From Ignavibacteriota bacterium (lineage in GTDB: Bacteria > Bacteroidota > Ignavibacteria > UBA10030 > UBA6906), in contig JACRFA010000158.1 in NCBI GenBank assembly GCA_016218065.1, positions 1 through 48,885 of the forward strand: a stretch of DNA of 48,885 bases, in the 5' to 3' direction. A program made the translations under genes and the position numbers. Under the pieces are notes generated by a model that saw nothing but the letters and a program-made list of their open reading frames with translations, made no database searches and was not told the DNA's origin. Below, one piece after another: positions 7,627 through 16,397 of the stretch; positions within the stretch are counted from its first letter, which is position 1, and every line of letters starts with the position of its first letter.

Positions 7627-9105
7627 TCAGTCACCCTTGTAGAGACGCACTTTCTTCTTCTTGCGAAGCATTTCGCCAAAACTTCTCTTGTCCCACATAC
7701 GCTTCCTTGCATGTGGTGGCCCGACCTTCTTCTTCATCATTTGCTCGCGCTTGCGCCGTGCGAAATCCTGCCTGCTGTCGTTCGACGGTTGGCCGGAGGG
7801 CTCCTCCGGGGTCTCGATGTTGGATGTGCTTTCCTGCATTTGATATGTTCTCTCCTTCCGTACGCCGTCCTTTCGGCCGCCGTGTACGTGAACAGGTCTT
7901 CCCGTATTCCGCTCAGCCGAGTGTCTCTGAGGCAAATGCCGAGTTGTTCCTGTTGGTTCCCCGCTTTGTGATGATGATTCTTCCGCCTTGACTTTAACGA
8001 AGCCGATATCGTTGGCGTCCTTCAACGCGAGACTTCCCTTGTACGTGAACAGGATTCGTTGGAAGAAGCCCCGTTCCTCGCCGGTGGCGACAAGAGAAAT
8101 CGCTTCGCCTTTTGCGCCTGCCCGCGCCGTGCGACCGACGCGGTGTGTGTACGACTCCACGTCGCGGGGGATCTCGTAGTTGTACACATGCGTAATGTCT
8201 TCGATATGCAAACCGCGTGCTGCCACGTCTGTTGCGATAAGAACATTGAATTTCTTGTGGCGAAAGTCCGACGTTGTCTTTTCCCGTTGTCCCTGTGACA
8301 GGTCGCCGTTCAGGCAACGTGCAGCAATGCCGCCGCGCGAAAGTTGCTTTGCAATCTTCGCCGTGATATGCTTTCGATTGCAGAACACAAGCGCCAGATC
8401 GCGATCAGACTTCAACAAGTGCATCAGCAGATGCAGCTTCTGGTCGGGAGTTGTCTGGTAGTATGTTTGTCGCAGCAATTCCGGCTTCACCGATGCCGCC
8501 ATCTGAACATGAACCGCATCGTTAAGATACTTTCGGCTGAGCGTGACAATCTCCTTCGCAAGCGTCGCGCTGAACATCAGTGTTTGCCGCTCCTTGGAAA
8601 CCTTGTGCATGATAGTCTCGATGTCTTTGATGAAGCCCATGTCGAGCATTCTGTCTGCTTCATCGAGAACCAGCGTCGTGACAGTGTTGAGATCCAGAAT
8701 TCCACGATCAATGAGATCGATAAGACGGCCCGGTGTGCCGACGATGATATTTGTGCGAGAAATCTTCCGCGCCTGTTCGTTGATCGAAACGCCGCCATAG
8801 ATAGGCGTGATGCCAAGATGTTTGCCATGCGAAAACTTCACAAACTCGTGCGCAATCTGAACCGCCAATTCTCGCGTTGGACAGACAACGAGCGCTTTCA
8901 ATCCGTCACGACGATTCATCCGTTCGATGATAGGAATAGCAAAACTCAATGTCTTGCCCGAACCTGTTTCCGATTGAGCTATGACGTCGCGTCCCGCAAA
9001 GATCGCGGGGACAATTTCTTTTTGTATCGGAGTAGGTGTGATGATGTCGCGTTGCTGCAAAAGAGCGACCATCTCTTTACTCAACTGCATTGATTCTGAT
9101 TTCAT
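7627..9105 (-). CDS. DEAD-box ATP-dependent RNA helicase
   Basis: A 492-residue RhlE/CshA-like helicase. Motifs are in order: Q motif TPTPIQKE, I AQSETGSGKT, Ia PTRELAVQ, Ib TPGRL, II VLDEADRMLD, III SAT, IV LVFCN, V ATDVAARGLHI and VI HRVGRTARAG. The C-terminal ~130 residues are a charged, low-complexity tail ending in RKKKKVRLYKGD, typical of an RNA-tethering extension. I start at the ATG at 9105, which has AAGGAAG 6 nt upstream, not at the frame's first ATG at 9135. With a cold-shock gene next upstream on the same strand, a role in RNA unfolding or ribosome assembly at low temperature is likely. Confidence 0.93.
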   Translation of the reverse strand: MKSESMQLSKEMVALLQQRDIITPTPIQKEIVPAIFAGRDVIAQSETGSGKTLSFAIPIIERMNRRDGLKALVVCPTRELAVQIAHEFVKFSHGKHLGITPIYGGVSINEQARKISRTNIIVGTPGRLIDLIDRGILDLNTVTTLVLDEADRMLDMGFIKDIETIMHKVSKERQTLMFSATLAKEIVTLSRKYLNDAVHVQMAASVKPELLRQTYYQTTPDQKLHLLMHLLKSDRDLALVFCNRKHITAKIAKQLSRGGIAARCLNGDLSQGQREKTTSDFRHKKFNVLIATDVAARGLHIEDITHVYNYEIPRDVESYTHRVGRTARAGAKGEAISLVATGEERGFFQRILFTYKGSLALKDANDIGFVKVKAEESSSQSGEPTGTTRHLPQRHSAERNTGRPVHVHGGRKDGVRKERTYQMQESTSNIETPEEPSGQPSNDSRQDFARRKREQMMKKKVGPPHARKRMWDKRSFGEMLRKKKKVRLYKGD

Positions 9106-9318
9106 AGTGCTTCCTTGAATGAGCCACGAAGACACAAGACGTCAACCGGCAACCCGACATAGCGCGTCGTCCGGTTGCTCCGCCAGTCGGCGAAGTAGGT
9201 GCACAATAAAGGAAATGGGAATGTCGAAGACCGTGTTGAAACCCTGATGTCTTGGTGTCTCCAACCGACGCCGACAGCATGTGTCGGGTTCGGGAGTGGC
9301 GAGCCTTTCTTGTGCGGT

Positions 9319-9358
9319 CAAAAAAAATGTCCCGACCTGTTTGCAAACAGATCGGGAC
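9319..9358 (-). terminator. Intrinsic terminator of the cold-shock gene
   Basis: On the minus strand GTCCCGATCTGTTTG/CAAACAGGTCGGGAC forms a 15-bp near-perfect stem followed by ATTTTTTTT. It lies 27 nt after the cold-shock stop codon, so it separates that gene from the helicase gene. Confidence 0.9.
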
Positions 9359-9385
9359 TTCTGTTCAGCGAACTCTATTGCAGAA

Positions 9386-9586
9386 CTAGATCTTGCTGAC
9401 GTTCGTAGCTTGGAGGCCTTTCGGGCCTTTCTCGACATCGAACTCAACCTGATCACCTTCATTCAGGTTCTTGTACCCGTTGCCGGCAATGGCTTTGTAG
9501 TGAACAAAAACATCCTCGCCACCGGTACGTTGAATAAATCCGAAGCCCTTTGCTCCGTTGAACCACTTCACTGTTCCTTTTTCCAT
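9386..9586 (-). CDS. cspA: Cold-shock protein (CspA family)
   Basis: A 66-residue CSD protein: [19 protein letters not shown] with RNP1 KGFGFI and RNP2 DVFVHY. This is the usual full family length. The start at 9586 has AAAGGA upstream; an upstream in-frame ATG at 9616 would add ten untypical residues. It binds single-stranded RNA and DNA and melts secondary structure. A strong terminator follows and a ~207-nt leader with a stable hairpin precedes it, as is common for cold-inducible csp mRNAs. Confidence 0.95.
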   Translation of the reverse strand: MEKGTVKWFNGAKGFGFIQRTGGEDVFVHYKAIAGNGYKNLNEGDQVEFDVEKGPKGLQATNVSKI

Positions 9587-9672
9587 TGGAAAAGGTCCTT
9601 TGTGTATGTTAAACAAATCCGTTGTCAGCGGACACCGAGATTACAGCCAGCCTTGTGTGCCTTTAAACAGAA

Positions 9673-9702
9673 AATCGCAATTGTCATACACAAATTGCGA
9701 TT
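9673..9702 (-). promoter_or_regulatory. Hairpin in the cold-shock mRNA leader
   Basis: AATCGCAATT and AATTGCGATT form a perfect 10-bp stem with a 10-nt loop, about 90 nt downstream of the predicted transcription start and 86 nt before the start codon. On the minus strand it is followed by TTTTCTGTTT, so it could be a thermosensitive leader structure or an attenuator. Confidence 0.5.
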
Positions 9703-9799
9703 GAACTGCTTTGCTACGGGTTTGTTTAGAACACACTAGCGAACTCCCAAAGCAAGGGGAGTAAAAGCTCATCAACGTTGTACTGTTTTTGACGAACAC

Positions 9800-9828
9800 A
9801 GTATAGTTCTATTGTTTGCCAATAGCAA
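9800..9828 (-). promoter_or_regulatory. Predicted cspA promoter with internal dyad
   Basis: On the minus strand TTGCTA and TATACT are separated by 17 bp. Transcription from here gives a leader of about 207 nt. The spacer carries the inverted repeat CTATTG-5-CAATAG (9809-9825), a possible operator. The rest of the 9587-9941 gap holds the leader and the divergent promoter. Confidence 0.5.
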
Positions 9829-9874
9829 CATCATATTTGTGAAATCGAGTTAACACGCCTTGAGAGAGTTCCGC

Positions 9875-9905
9875 TTGTCTTTCATCTGTCACTTTGCTAT
9901 ATAAT
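9875..9905 (+). promoter_or_regulatory. Predicted promoter of the TPR membrane-protein gene
   Basis: A perfect TATAAT at 9900-9905 lies 36 nt before the ATG at 9942. The best upstream match, TTGTCT at 9875, is 19 bp away, which is long, so the -35 part is uncertain. Confidence 0.4.
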
Positions 9906-9941
9906 AGAGAAGCTAACATCCTTCCACTCCAAAATGCACCC

Positions 9942-11636
9942 ATGAATCCAGAAAACACTCCGGCCCATCTACCGTTCTATCTGACCATCATCTCGGCGTT
10001 CCTTTTCGTCGCGACGATGATGGTGTTCGTTAACTCGGTGAATGCGGAGTTCGTGAATTGGGATGACGATATCTATGTTACAGAGAACCCGCTCGTTCAA
10101 TCGTTGACAGTCGAGAATGTCAAGGGGATTCTCTCGACGTCCTATTATTATGGCTGGACTCCAGTGACTCTGCTCTCGCATGCCATTGATTTTTCCTTAT
10201 GGGGGATGAATGCGAAGGGGCATCATCTGACCAACGTGCTGCTTCACGCGATCAATACCGTTCTTCTTTTCTTTGTCACGATCGTTGTCATCGATTCAGC
10301 ACGCGCTCGGGATGAACGAACGCTGCGCGCACGCATAACACCTTCGATGCTTGTCGGCAGCTTGATCGGCGCATTGCTTTTTGCGATGCACCCGTTGCGT
10401 GTGGAATCCGTTGCTTGGGTCTCCGGACGCAAAGACTTGCTGTGCACACTCTTCCTCCTCATCTCACTCTGGACGTACATCATTTGGAAACAGAGAGGGA
10501 AGAAAAGGCTTCATGTTGTTTCGATGATAGCATTTGCGTTGGCACTTCTTTCTAAACCAACGGCGATCATATTTCCCATCGTTCTCATTTTGTTGGATGC
10601 CCTGCTGCTCAACAAGACTGAAGGCCGCTCTGCGTGGAATGAAATACTCATCGACAAAATTGGATTCCTTGTGTTGAGCGGCATCGCGGCAGTCATCACA
10701 TGGCTTGCAGCATCCGGCGGCGGCGTGAATGTCATCGGAGAATTGAATGCGATCGAGCGCGTGTTGCTGCCATTTTACATGATCACCTTCTACCTGGTGA
10801 AGCTTGTCGTTCCGCTCGATTTGTCGCCGGTGTATCCTGATGTCGACACGGTGCTGTTGTATCTCTCGCCTCTGATTGTCATTGGGCTGCTGTCGGTCGG
10901 TTACGTTCTGATGAAACGACAAATCGCCGCCTTCATGCTGGCAGTCGCGAGCTACATGCTTATGCTGCTTCCCGTGTATCTCGGAATCTCGTCGGGATTG
11001 CAGCCGCTTGCCGACCGCTACACCTATCTTTCCACGCTCAGCATCTTCATGCTCATCGGAGGAGGAATTGACTTGTACTGGCGCGCGAGCGCAGCGTCTG
11101 CCGGAAAGAAATATCAGCGCGAGTTGCTGGCATTTGTTCTGCTCTGCCTCTGCGCTGTCAGTGCGTACAGAACAATTCGTCACGCATCGGTGTGGCATGA
11201 TTCCGTATCGCTTTGGAAACAGGCGCTGCGCTATGCGCCGCAGACGATCGACGAGTTCAACCGACGTCGTCCGTACATGAAGCCGAGCTACGCCGACGCC
11301 CGACTCAATTTGGGCGTTGCTTATTACACTCGGAAGAACGTCGATTCGGCGCTCGTGCAGTTTCAAACTGTGTTGCGGTTCGATTCGTGCAACGCCGACG
11401 CGCATTACAACATCGGCAATGTGCTGTACGAAAAGGCCGAGACTGCGCTTTCGCTGCGAAGCTTTGAACGCGCCGTCCGGTGCGATTCCCGGTACGCCAA
11501 GGCGTTCTACAATCTCGGCATTCTCTATGCCGCGCAGGACAGTGTTGCGCTTGCTCTGCAGTCGTTTCAGTCCGCGGCTCGGCTCGGGTACGCCGATGCT
11601 CAACGCATACTGACCGAACGCGGCTACGGCTGGTAA
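9942..11636 (+). CDS. TMTC-like polytopic membrane protein with C-terminal TPR repeats
   Basis: A 564-residue protein with about ten hydrophobic segments up to residue ~410 and TPR repeats in the last ~110 (YADARLNLGVAYYTRKNVD, ADAHYNIGNVLYEKAE, AKAFYNLGILYAAQD). The N-terminal 'FVNWDDDIYVTENP' with two acidic residues in the first outer loop and 'HPLRVESVAWVSGRKDLL' match bacterial relatives of TMTC/GT-C O-mannosyltransferases (DUF1736 group). It would transfer a lipid-linked sugar outside the cytoplasmic membrane; the acceptor is unknown. I prefer the ATG at 9942 because a frame start at 9894 would overlap the -10 box. It stands alone, divergent from cspA. Confidence 0.75.
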   Translation: MNPENTPAHLPFYLTIISAFLFVATMMVFVNSVNAEFVNWDDDIYVTENPLVQSLTVENVKGILSTSYYYGWTPVTLLSHAIDFSLWGMNAKGHHLTNVLLHAINTVLLFFVTIVVIDSARARDERTLRARITPSMLVGSLIGALLFAMHPLRVESVAWVSGRKDLLCTLFLLISLWTYIIWKQRGKKRLHVVSMIAFALALLSKPTAIIFPIVLILLDALLLNKTEGRSAWNEILIDKIGFLVLSGIAAVITWLAASGGGVNVIGELNAIERVLLPFYMITFYLVKLVVPLDLSPVYPDVDTVLLYLSPLIVIGLLSVGYVLMKRQIAAFMLAVASYMLMLLPVYLGISSGLQPLADRYTYLSTLSIFMLIGGGIDLYWRASAASAGKKYQRELLAFVLLCLCAVSAYRTIRHASVWHDSVSLWKQALRYAPQTIDEFNRRRPYMKPSYADARLNLGVAYYTRKNVDSALVQFQTVLRFDSCNADAHYNIGNVLYEKAETALSLRSFERAVRCDSRYAKAFYNLGILYAAQDSVALALQSFQSAARLGYADAQRILTERGYGW

Positions 11637-11800
11637 AGATTTTTCTGGCAACAGATTCAGCACAGAAGTATATTGGTGCGGCAACCCGGGCGTACTTGCG
11701 TTCGGCGCAATGTTCGTTGAAAAGTGTGAGATGATCGAGTGCACGTTACGCCCGATATCATAAATTCAAAGAACCCGTTCTCTATTTCGCGGAGGGTCGC

Positions 11801-13264
11801 ATGAAGTACTTGGTGTTCGGTCTCTCACTCATTTTTCTTGCCTGCAAGAGTGAATCTCCCGCGCAGCCCACTGCCTTCAGCTGGCAGCAAGCTTTTCCCA
11901 ATCTCCCAACCTTCAGCAGTCCGATTGAGCTTGTGCATTCGGGAGACGGAACAAACAGATTGTTCGTCGCTCAGCAGCGCGGCCTCATCTATGTCTTCCA
12001 GAATTCATCCACAGTCAACACGCGAAAAATCTTTCTTGATCTCTCCGATCGTGTCTCACCGACGGGGGGCGAGGCAGGACTGCTTGGTCTTGCATTTCAT
12101 CCCAACTATCGCGCGAACGGATACTTCTACGTCAACTACACCAACTCACTGAGCGGCTCACTCACGTCGTACATCGCACGATATCAGGTCAGCCCGTCCA
12201 ATCCAGACTCAGCGGTGAAGGCAAGCGAGCAAATTCTTCTGACAATACCGCAACCCTACTCGAATCATAACGGCGGTAAAGTCGCCTTCGGGCCTGACGG
12301 ATATTTGTATTTAGGATTTGGCGATGGAGGAAGCGGCAACGATCCGGGCAACCGCGCGCAGAACCGCGCCGAGTTGCTCGGCAAAGTTCTTCGCATCGAT
12401 GTGAACAGCACATCAGGGGGCAACAACTACGCAATCCCACCAACAAATCCGTATGCCGGAAACACACAAGGATGGCGGCAGGAAATTTTCGCGTACGGCA
12501 TTCGCAATCCGTGGAAGTTCAGTTTCGATGCAGAGACCGGTGCGTTGTGGCTCGGCGATGTCGGGCAGGATTCACGCGAAGAAGTTGACATGATTGTCAG
12601 CGGAGGAAATTACGGTTGGCGGTTGATGGAAGGGAACATTTGCAACCCGAGCGTGAATCCCAATTGCCAGGATACTGCCGGATTGATCAGGCCGGTGTGG
12701 GATTACCCGAACGCCGGCTCCGATGTTGCTGTCACGGGCGGCTACGTGTACCGCGGCAGCGCCATTCCGTCGTTGCGCGGAAAATACATTTGCGGCGATT
12801 ACGGCTCTGGCAAGAATTGGATGTTGAGTTACAATGGCGCAGGCTCTGCAACAGCGGAGTTGATTTCGGACGAAGCGTTTGCCATCTCGACGTTTGGCGT
12901 CGATGAGAGCAATGAGCTGTATTGTTGTTCGTACAGTTCCAGCGGTCGCATCTACAAGCTTACCGGCCCGCCGACTTCAGCAGCGTTGGGTGAGGCTCCG
13001 TCGGTGTTTGTGTTGGAGCAGAACTATCCGAATCCATTCAATCCTACAACCATTATTCGGTTCACAATTAAGAATTCGCAATTCACAATTCTCAAGGTCC
13101 TTGACTTGCTCGGCCGTGATGTGGCTACGATAGTGAATGAAGTGATAGAGCCTGGGACACACGCCGTGCAGTGGAATGCTTCGGGCATGGCGAGCGGAGT
13201 GTATCTGTATCAACTCAGTGCAGGCGGACTTGTGCAAACGAAAAAGCTTTCCCTCATCCGTTAG
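11801..13264 (+). CDS. Secreted PQQ-type sugar dehydrogenase (GSDH/YliI family) with T9SS tail
   Basis: A six-bladed propeller of the glucose/sorbosone dehydrogenase family (residues ~28-385): GGEAGLLGLAFHPNY, YSNHNGGKVAFGPDGYLYLG with the candidate catalytic His near 156, ELLGKVLRIDVN, IFAYGIRNPWKFSFD and the Cys pair NPSVNPNC. The usual activity is PQQ-dependent oxidation of aldose sugars in the cell envelope. The last ~80 residues are a complete T9SS domain (VLEQNYPNPFNPTTIIRF ... GVYLYQLSAGG), so it is exported to the surface or medium. The N-terminus could be cleaved after SPAQ; an LAC lipobox-like site lies just before, a weaker option. A GGAGG site precedes the ATG. Confidence 0.88.
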   Translation: MKYLVFGLSLIFLACKSESPAQPTAFSWQQAFPNLPTFSSPIELVHSGDGTNRLFVAQQRGLIYVFQNSSTVNTRKIFLDLSDRVSPTGGEAGLLGLAFHPNYRANGYFYVNYTNSLSGSLTSYIARYQVSPSNPDSAVKASEQILLTIPQPYSNHNGGKVAFGPDGYLYLGFGDGGSGNDPGNRAQNRAELLGKVLRIDVNSTSGGNNYAIPPTNPYAGNTQGWRQEIFAYGIRNPWKFSFDAETGALWLGDVGQDSREEVDMIVSGGNYGWRLMEGNICNPSVNPNCQDTAGLIRPVWDYPNAGSDVAVTGGYVYRGSAIPSLRGKYICGDYGSGKNWMLSYNGAGSATAELISDEAFAISTFGVDESNELYCCSYSSSGRIYKLTGPPTSAALGEAPSVFVLEQNYPNPFNPTTIIRFTIKNSQFTILKVLDLLGRDVATIVNEVIEPGTHAVQWNASGMASGVYLYQLSAGGLVQTKKLSLIR

Positions 13265-13322
13265 CTGCTGCGCTGAAGATTTCCACTACGTGCATACTCA
13301 ACTACATTCGTAAGAAGCTGAC

Positions 13323-13742
13323 ATGAAAGGCAACACGAAAGCAACAACTCCGCGCGAGTACATCAACTCACTCGATGAACCGCGCAAGAGCGAAGTCTCA
13401 TCCCTCAACACACTCATACAAAAAGCCACCGGACTCAAACCGGCAATGATGTTCGGCATGCTCGGCTACGGGAAGTTCCATTACACATACGCGAGCGGAC
13501 GAGAAGGCGACTGGTGTTCGGTTGCACTTGCCAGCCAGAAGAACTATATCTCACTGTACGCTTGTATGACTGATGGGAACGGCTACATCGCCGAGTCGTA
13601 CAAGTCGAAGCTGCCCAAGGTAAGTATTGGCAAAAGTTGCGTTCGCATCAAGAAGCTCGCCGACATCGACCACAAAGTACTAACCAATCTGCTGAAACAG
13701 AATCACAAAGCATTCAAAGTTTTTCAGACGAAGAAAGACTGA
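13323..13742 (+). CDS. DUF1801 domain protein
   Basis: A 139-residue cytoplasmic protein with the DUF1801/YdhG-like layout: an N-terminal helical 'TPREYINSLDEPRKSEVSSL' segment, 'MMFGMLGYGKFHYTYASG', a beta-rich core and 'SCVRIKKLADID'. The family is small and its biochemical role is not settled. It follows the sugar dehydrogenase gene by 58 nt and may share its transcript, without an obvious functional link. Confidence 0.75.
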   Translation: MKGNTKATTPREYINSLDEPRKSEVSSLNTLIQKATGLKPAMMFGMLGYGKFHYTYASGREGDWCSVALASQKNYISLYACMTDGNGYIAESYKSKLPKVSIGKSCVRIKKLADIDHKVLTNLLKQNHKAFKVFQTKKD

Positions 13743-13787
13743 ACCACCGCAGACGGTAGCTGTACGATACGCCCGAGAAACCAATAA

Positions 13788-13890
13788 CGATCAACGACTT
13801 TTGGGCGACCGCCTGTGCGCCGAAGTAGATGGCGCCGCCTGCCTGACGGCAGGCAGGCGGCAGGCAGGCCCGTCGGCAGCCCAAAAAAAG
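13788..13890 (-). repeat. GCCTGCC palindromic repeat element, copy 1
   Basis: The core (13834-13861) is a perfect 12-bp inverted repeat, GCCGCCTGCCTG/CAGGCAGGCGGC, around ACGG. The element's outer ends are TTGGGC and GCCCAA, followed by a run of A on the plus strand. Its minus strand reads GGCGGTCGCCC-N4-GTCGTTGATCG, a pairing also present at 41758-41783, so these are copies of one element. It fills the gap before the coiled-coil gene. Confidence 0.75.
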
Positions 13891-14038
13891 AATCGAGTGC
13901 GCACAGCCGTTTGATTGTTTTCGATGGTGCACTTGGTTATATTTTTTTGTGTGAAGAATCCGAAGTGCGTCTTACCTCGTGATCTCAGTTTTCCCCACTC
14001 ATAGACTGGACGAATGTAACATGCCAAAGGACGCTACC

Positions 14039-14500
14039 ATGACGACCACCTCAGTCGACCACGTTGACCGCCCTGAACATCTCGATCAAATCCGTGACAT
14101 CATTTTTGGTCCGCAGAAGCGGGAACTGGAGACGCGGCTCCAACAATTGGAGCATGATCTCGCCGACGCGAGAACGACGTTGTCGAGCGACATAGAGAAG
14201 CTGAAGAAATCGCTGACGCACGATCTTCGATCAACCTCGACAAATCTTGAGACACAGATGACGAGTGCGGCGAGCTCTCTTGATGCCGCGATGAAATCGG
14301 GCAACGAGAAGCTGAGCAACGAGCTTGCGAAACTGAAGGAGCAAGTGTACCGTGATCTCGAGGCGCGCTTTGCGGATCTCACCGATTCCCGAGTGCCTCG
14401 CGAGCGATTGGGTGAGCTTCTTGTCGAGCTTGGCACGAATATCAAATCCGGAAAGCGTGACGCGGAGTTGAAGCTCGTAACGCAAAAGAAATCCGGCTGA
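14039..14500 (+). CDS. Coiled-coil protein, first gene of the OmpA-GTPase operon
   Basis: About 153 residues, almost wholly helical. A coiled coil runs from 'PQKRELETRLQQLEHDLADA' through heptads with repeated SSLDAAMKS/LAKLKEQV patterns to about 125; there is no signal peptide or membrane segment. The C-terminus 'RVPRERLGELLVELGTNIKS' looks like a short folded motif. I start at the ATG at 14039 because AAAGGA lies 7-8 nt upstream; ATGs at 14021 and 13979 are alternatives. The next gene starts 4 nt later, so they are co-transcribed. It may be a soluble partner of the OmpA-type protein or the GTPase. No family name is recognised. Confidence 0.75.
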   Translation: MTTTSVDHVDRPEHLDQIRDIIFGPQKRELETRLQQLEHDLADARTTLSSDIEKLKKSLTHDLRSTSTNLETQMTSAASSLDAAMKSGNEKLSNELAKLKEQVYRDLEARFADLTDSRVPRERLGELLVELGTNIKSGKRDAELKLVTQKKSG

Positions 14501-14504
14501 ACGC

Positions 14505-16394
14505 GTGTCATTGCCCACCACACAAATCGGCGAACCGATTGACGAGCAACGCGCTGCCGACCTTCGCTCGTTGCGTCGGCTGCTTATCCGCCCTGCACAG
14601 GAGGAACTCGTCGATGTTCAATCACGTCTCAATACCCTTCACGCAGAGTTGCACACGCCGGAAGAACTGACGGCGCTTCTCGTTCCGGTCATCACGAACG
14701 CATTGCAGAAACGGATACGTGCTGATGAAGAGGGCGTGATCGCAATTCTCGCGCCGCTTGTCGATCGGTTGTTTCGCGAGCGTACCGAACAGGATAAAGC
14801 TGCCATTGTGCAAGCCCTCGCTCCTTCGGCGGCGAAAGCGTTGCGCGCGCAGCACGAGCGTTTCCCGGAGGAAGTCGCGGAAGATCTCGCCCCGATCATG
14901 GGCGCTGCAATTCGCGAGCAGGTGAGGCTGCAACGCGACGCGATGGTGGATGCGTTGTATCCGATCATCGGCTCGACGATTGCGAAGTACATGGCCGAAA
15001 CCATGCGCGAGCTTGTGGAGAACGTCAATCGTCGCATCGAGCAGACGCTGTCGCTGCGGGGTTTCATGCGCCGGATAAAGGCGAAGGCCAGCGGCGTATC
15101 GGAAGCTGAGTTGATCCTGCACGAGTCGCTGCCGTTTACCGTGCGCGCCGCATTTCTCATTCACAAGCCGACCGGCATTCTTCTTGCGCACTCGTATGAG
15201 TCGGATGAAGCACAGTTTGATTCGACTCTTGTGTCGGGCATGCTTACGGCCATTCGAAGCTTTGTGAATGAATGGATTGCGCGATCAGGCGATCCCTCCG
15301 AGTTGCACGCGATTGAGTATGGACGTTCGCGCATTTTGCTCGAAGCAGCCGGCCATTGCTACGTTGCCGTTGTGGTAGAAGGGGACCCGACGGATGAGTT
15401 TGTAACGCAAATGCGAGAGGAGTTTGCCTCGATCGTCGCAACGTGGGACAAAGAGATCTCCGAGTTCAATGGAGATTCTTCGCTGCTTGCACCTCATCTT
15501 GTCGAGCCGCTTCGCCGTTTGGTGAACTATCGCCCCGCGCCTTCTTCGGAGAGGGCGCGTGCGCGTGCAGCCTCTTCGTGGCCGTTGATCATCCTGCTCT
15601 TAATCCTTATCGGTGGCCCGCTCGGATGGTATCTCTACACGCAGGCGAGAGACTCCGACAATGAGCAACGACTTTCGTCAGCAATCGCGGCATCACTCGG
15701 AGTTGCAACGAATCCCGTCGCTGTAGAGGTCGATGGTGACGATGTGACGTTGAAGGGTCAAGTTATGAGCACCTTGTTGTTGAATCGCGTGATTGCGACG
15801 GTGAAAGAGCAATCGCCGGAAAGCGAACTTCACTCATTGATCGCCGTTGCTGATGCGCCGCCACATGAGACGCTCGTCCAGTCCGAAGTGCATCGCATTG
15901 CGGCAGCGTTCAATGCGCTGCAGGGAGTTCGCGTCGTTCCGCAGTACCGCGCGAGCGCGCTCACCGTAACCGGCTGGGCAAAGGACTCGACTCTCATTCG
16001 CAGCGTTACTCGCGCGTTCGAGCGCCTTCCCGGAGTTGCGTCGCTCAACGTCAACCTGCTCGCCGGCGTTCCGTCTCTCGATGTGCTCTTTCACTTCGAG
16101 CGTGGCATTGAGCCTCTCGGCGCTCACGCGAAGTTGCTTGACTCGGTGCAGGCATTTCTTCAAGCGTTTCCCGAGACGCGTCTTCGCATTCTCGGCCACT
16201 CTGATCTTTCAGGCAGCGCGTCGCGCAATCTCGTGATCACGGGAGCCCGGGCACAGATGATTCGAGACGCTCTTATCAGGCGCGGAATTGATCCCCACCG
16301 GCTTGATGTCGAGGGAACCGGCACGTTCCGTCCGAACACAGATCCGCGAAGCAAAACAAACCGCGCTGTTCGGCTAGAAGTGCTCCATCACTAA
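14505..16394 (+). CDS. Membrane protein: cytoplasmic roadblock/longin-like region, TM helix, BON-BON-OmpA
   Basis: A 629-residue protein. Residues ~1-190 are helical. Residues ~200-330 (RAAFLIHKPTGILLAHSYES, SGMLTAIRSFVNEW, IEYGRSRILLEAAGHCYVAV) have the strand-helix-strand pattern of roadblock/longin-type domains that regulate small GTPases. One transmembrane helix follows (WPLIILLLILIGGPLGWYLY, ~358-380), then two BON-like domains (~390-510) and a C-terminal OmpA peptidoglycan-binding domain (~525-628, with HSDLSGSASRN and SKTNRAVRLEV). The start is a GTG 4 nt after the previous stop. A small GTPase follows after 3 nt, which supports the idea of a transmembrane GTPase regulator bound to the cell wall. 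The roadblock/longin call is by pattern only. Confidence 0.8.
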   Translation: MSLPTTQIGEPIDEQRAADLRSLRRLLIRPAQEELVDVQSRLNTLHAELHTPEELTALLVPVITNALQKRIRADEEGVIAILAPLVDRLFRERTEQDKAAIVQALAPSAAKALRAQHERFPEEVAEDLAPIMGAAIREQVRLQRDAMVDALYPIIGSTIAKYMAETMRELVENVNRRIEQTLSLRGFMRRIKAKASGVSEAELILHESLPFTVRAAFLIHKPTGILLAHSYESDEAQFDSTLVSGMLTAIRSFVNEWIARSGDPSELHAIEYGRSRILLEAAGHCYVAVVVEGDPTDEFVTQMREEFASIVATWDKEISEFNGDSSLLAPHLVEPLRRLVNYRPAPSSERARARAASSWPLIILLLILIGGPLGWYLYTQARDSDNEQRLSSAIAASLGVATNPVAVEVDGDDVTLKGQVMSTLLLNRVIATVKEQSPESELHSLIAVADAPPHETLVQSEVHRIAAAFNALQGVRVVPQYRASALTVTGWAKDSTLIRSVTRAFERLPGVASLNVNLLAGVPSLDVLFHFERGIEPLGAHAKLLDSVQAFLQAFPETRLRILGHSDLSGSASRNLVITGARAQMIRDALIRRGIDPHRLDVEGTGTFRPNTDPRSKTNRAVRLEVLHH

Positions 16395-16397
16395 CCG

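Noticed and set aside
7602..7991. Plus-strand frames over the helicase tail
   Set aside because: They are antisense to the low-complexity C-terminal tail of the helicase and show no family signature.
10464..11744. 426-codon frame antisense to the TPR membrane-protein gene
   Set aside because: His/Arg/Gln-rich composition without domains, mirroring a clear gene on the other strand.
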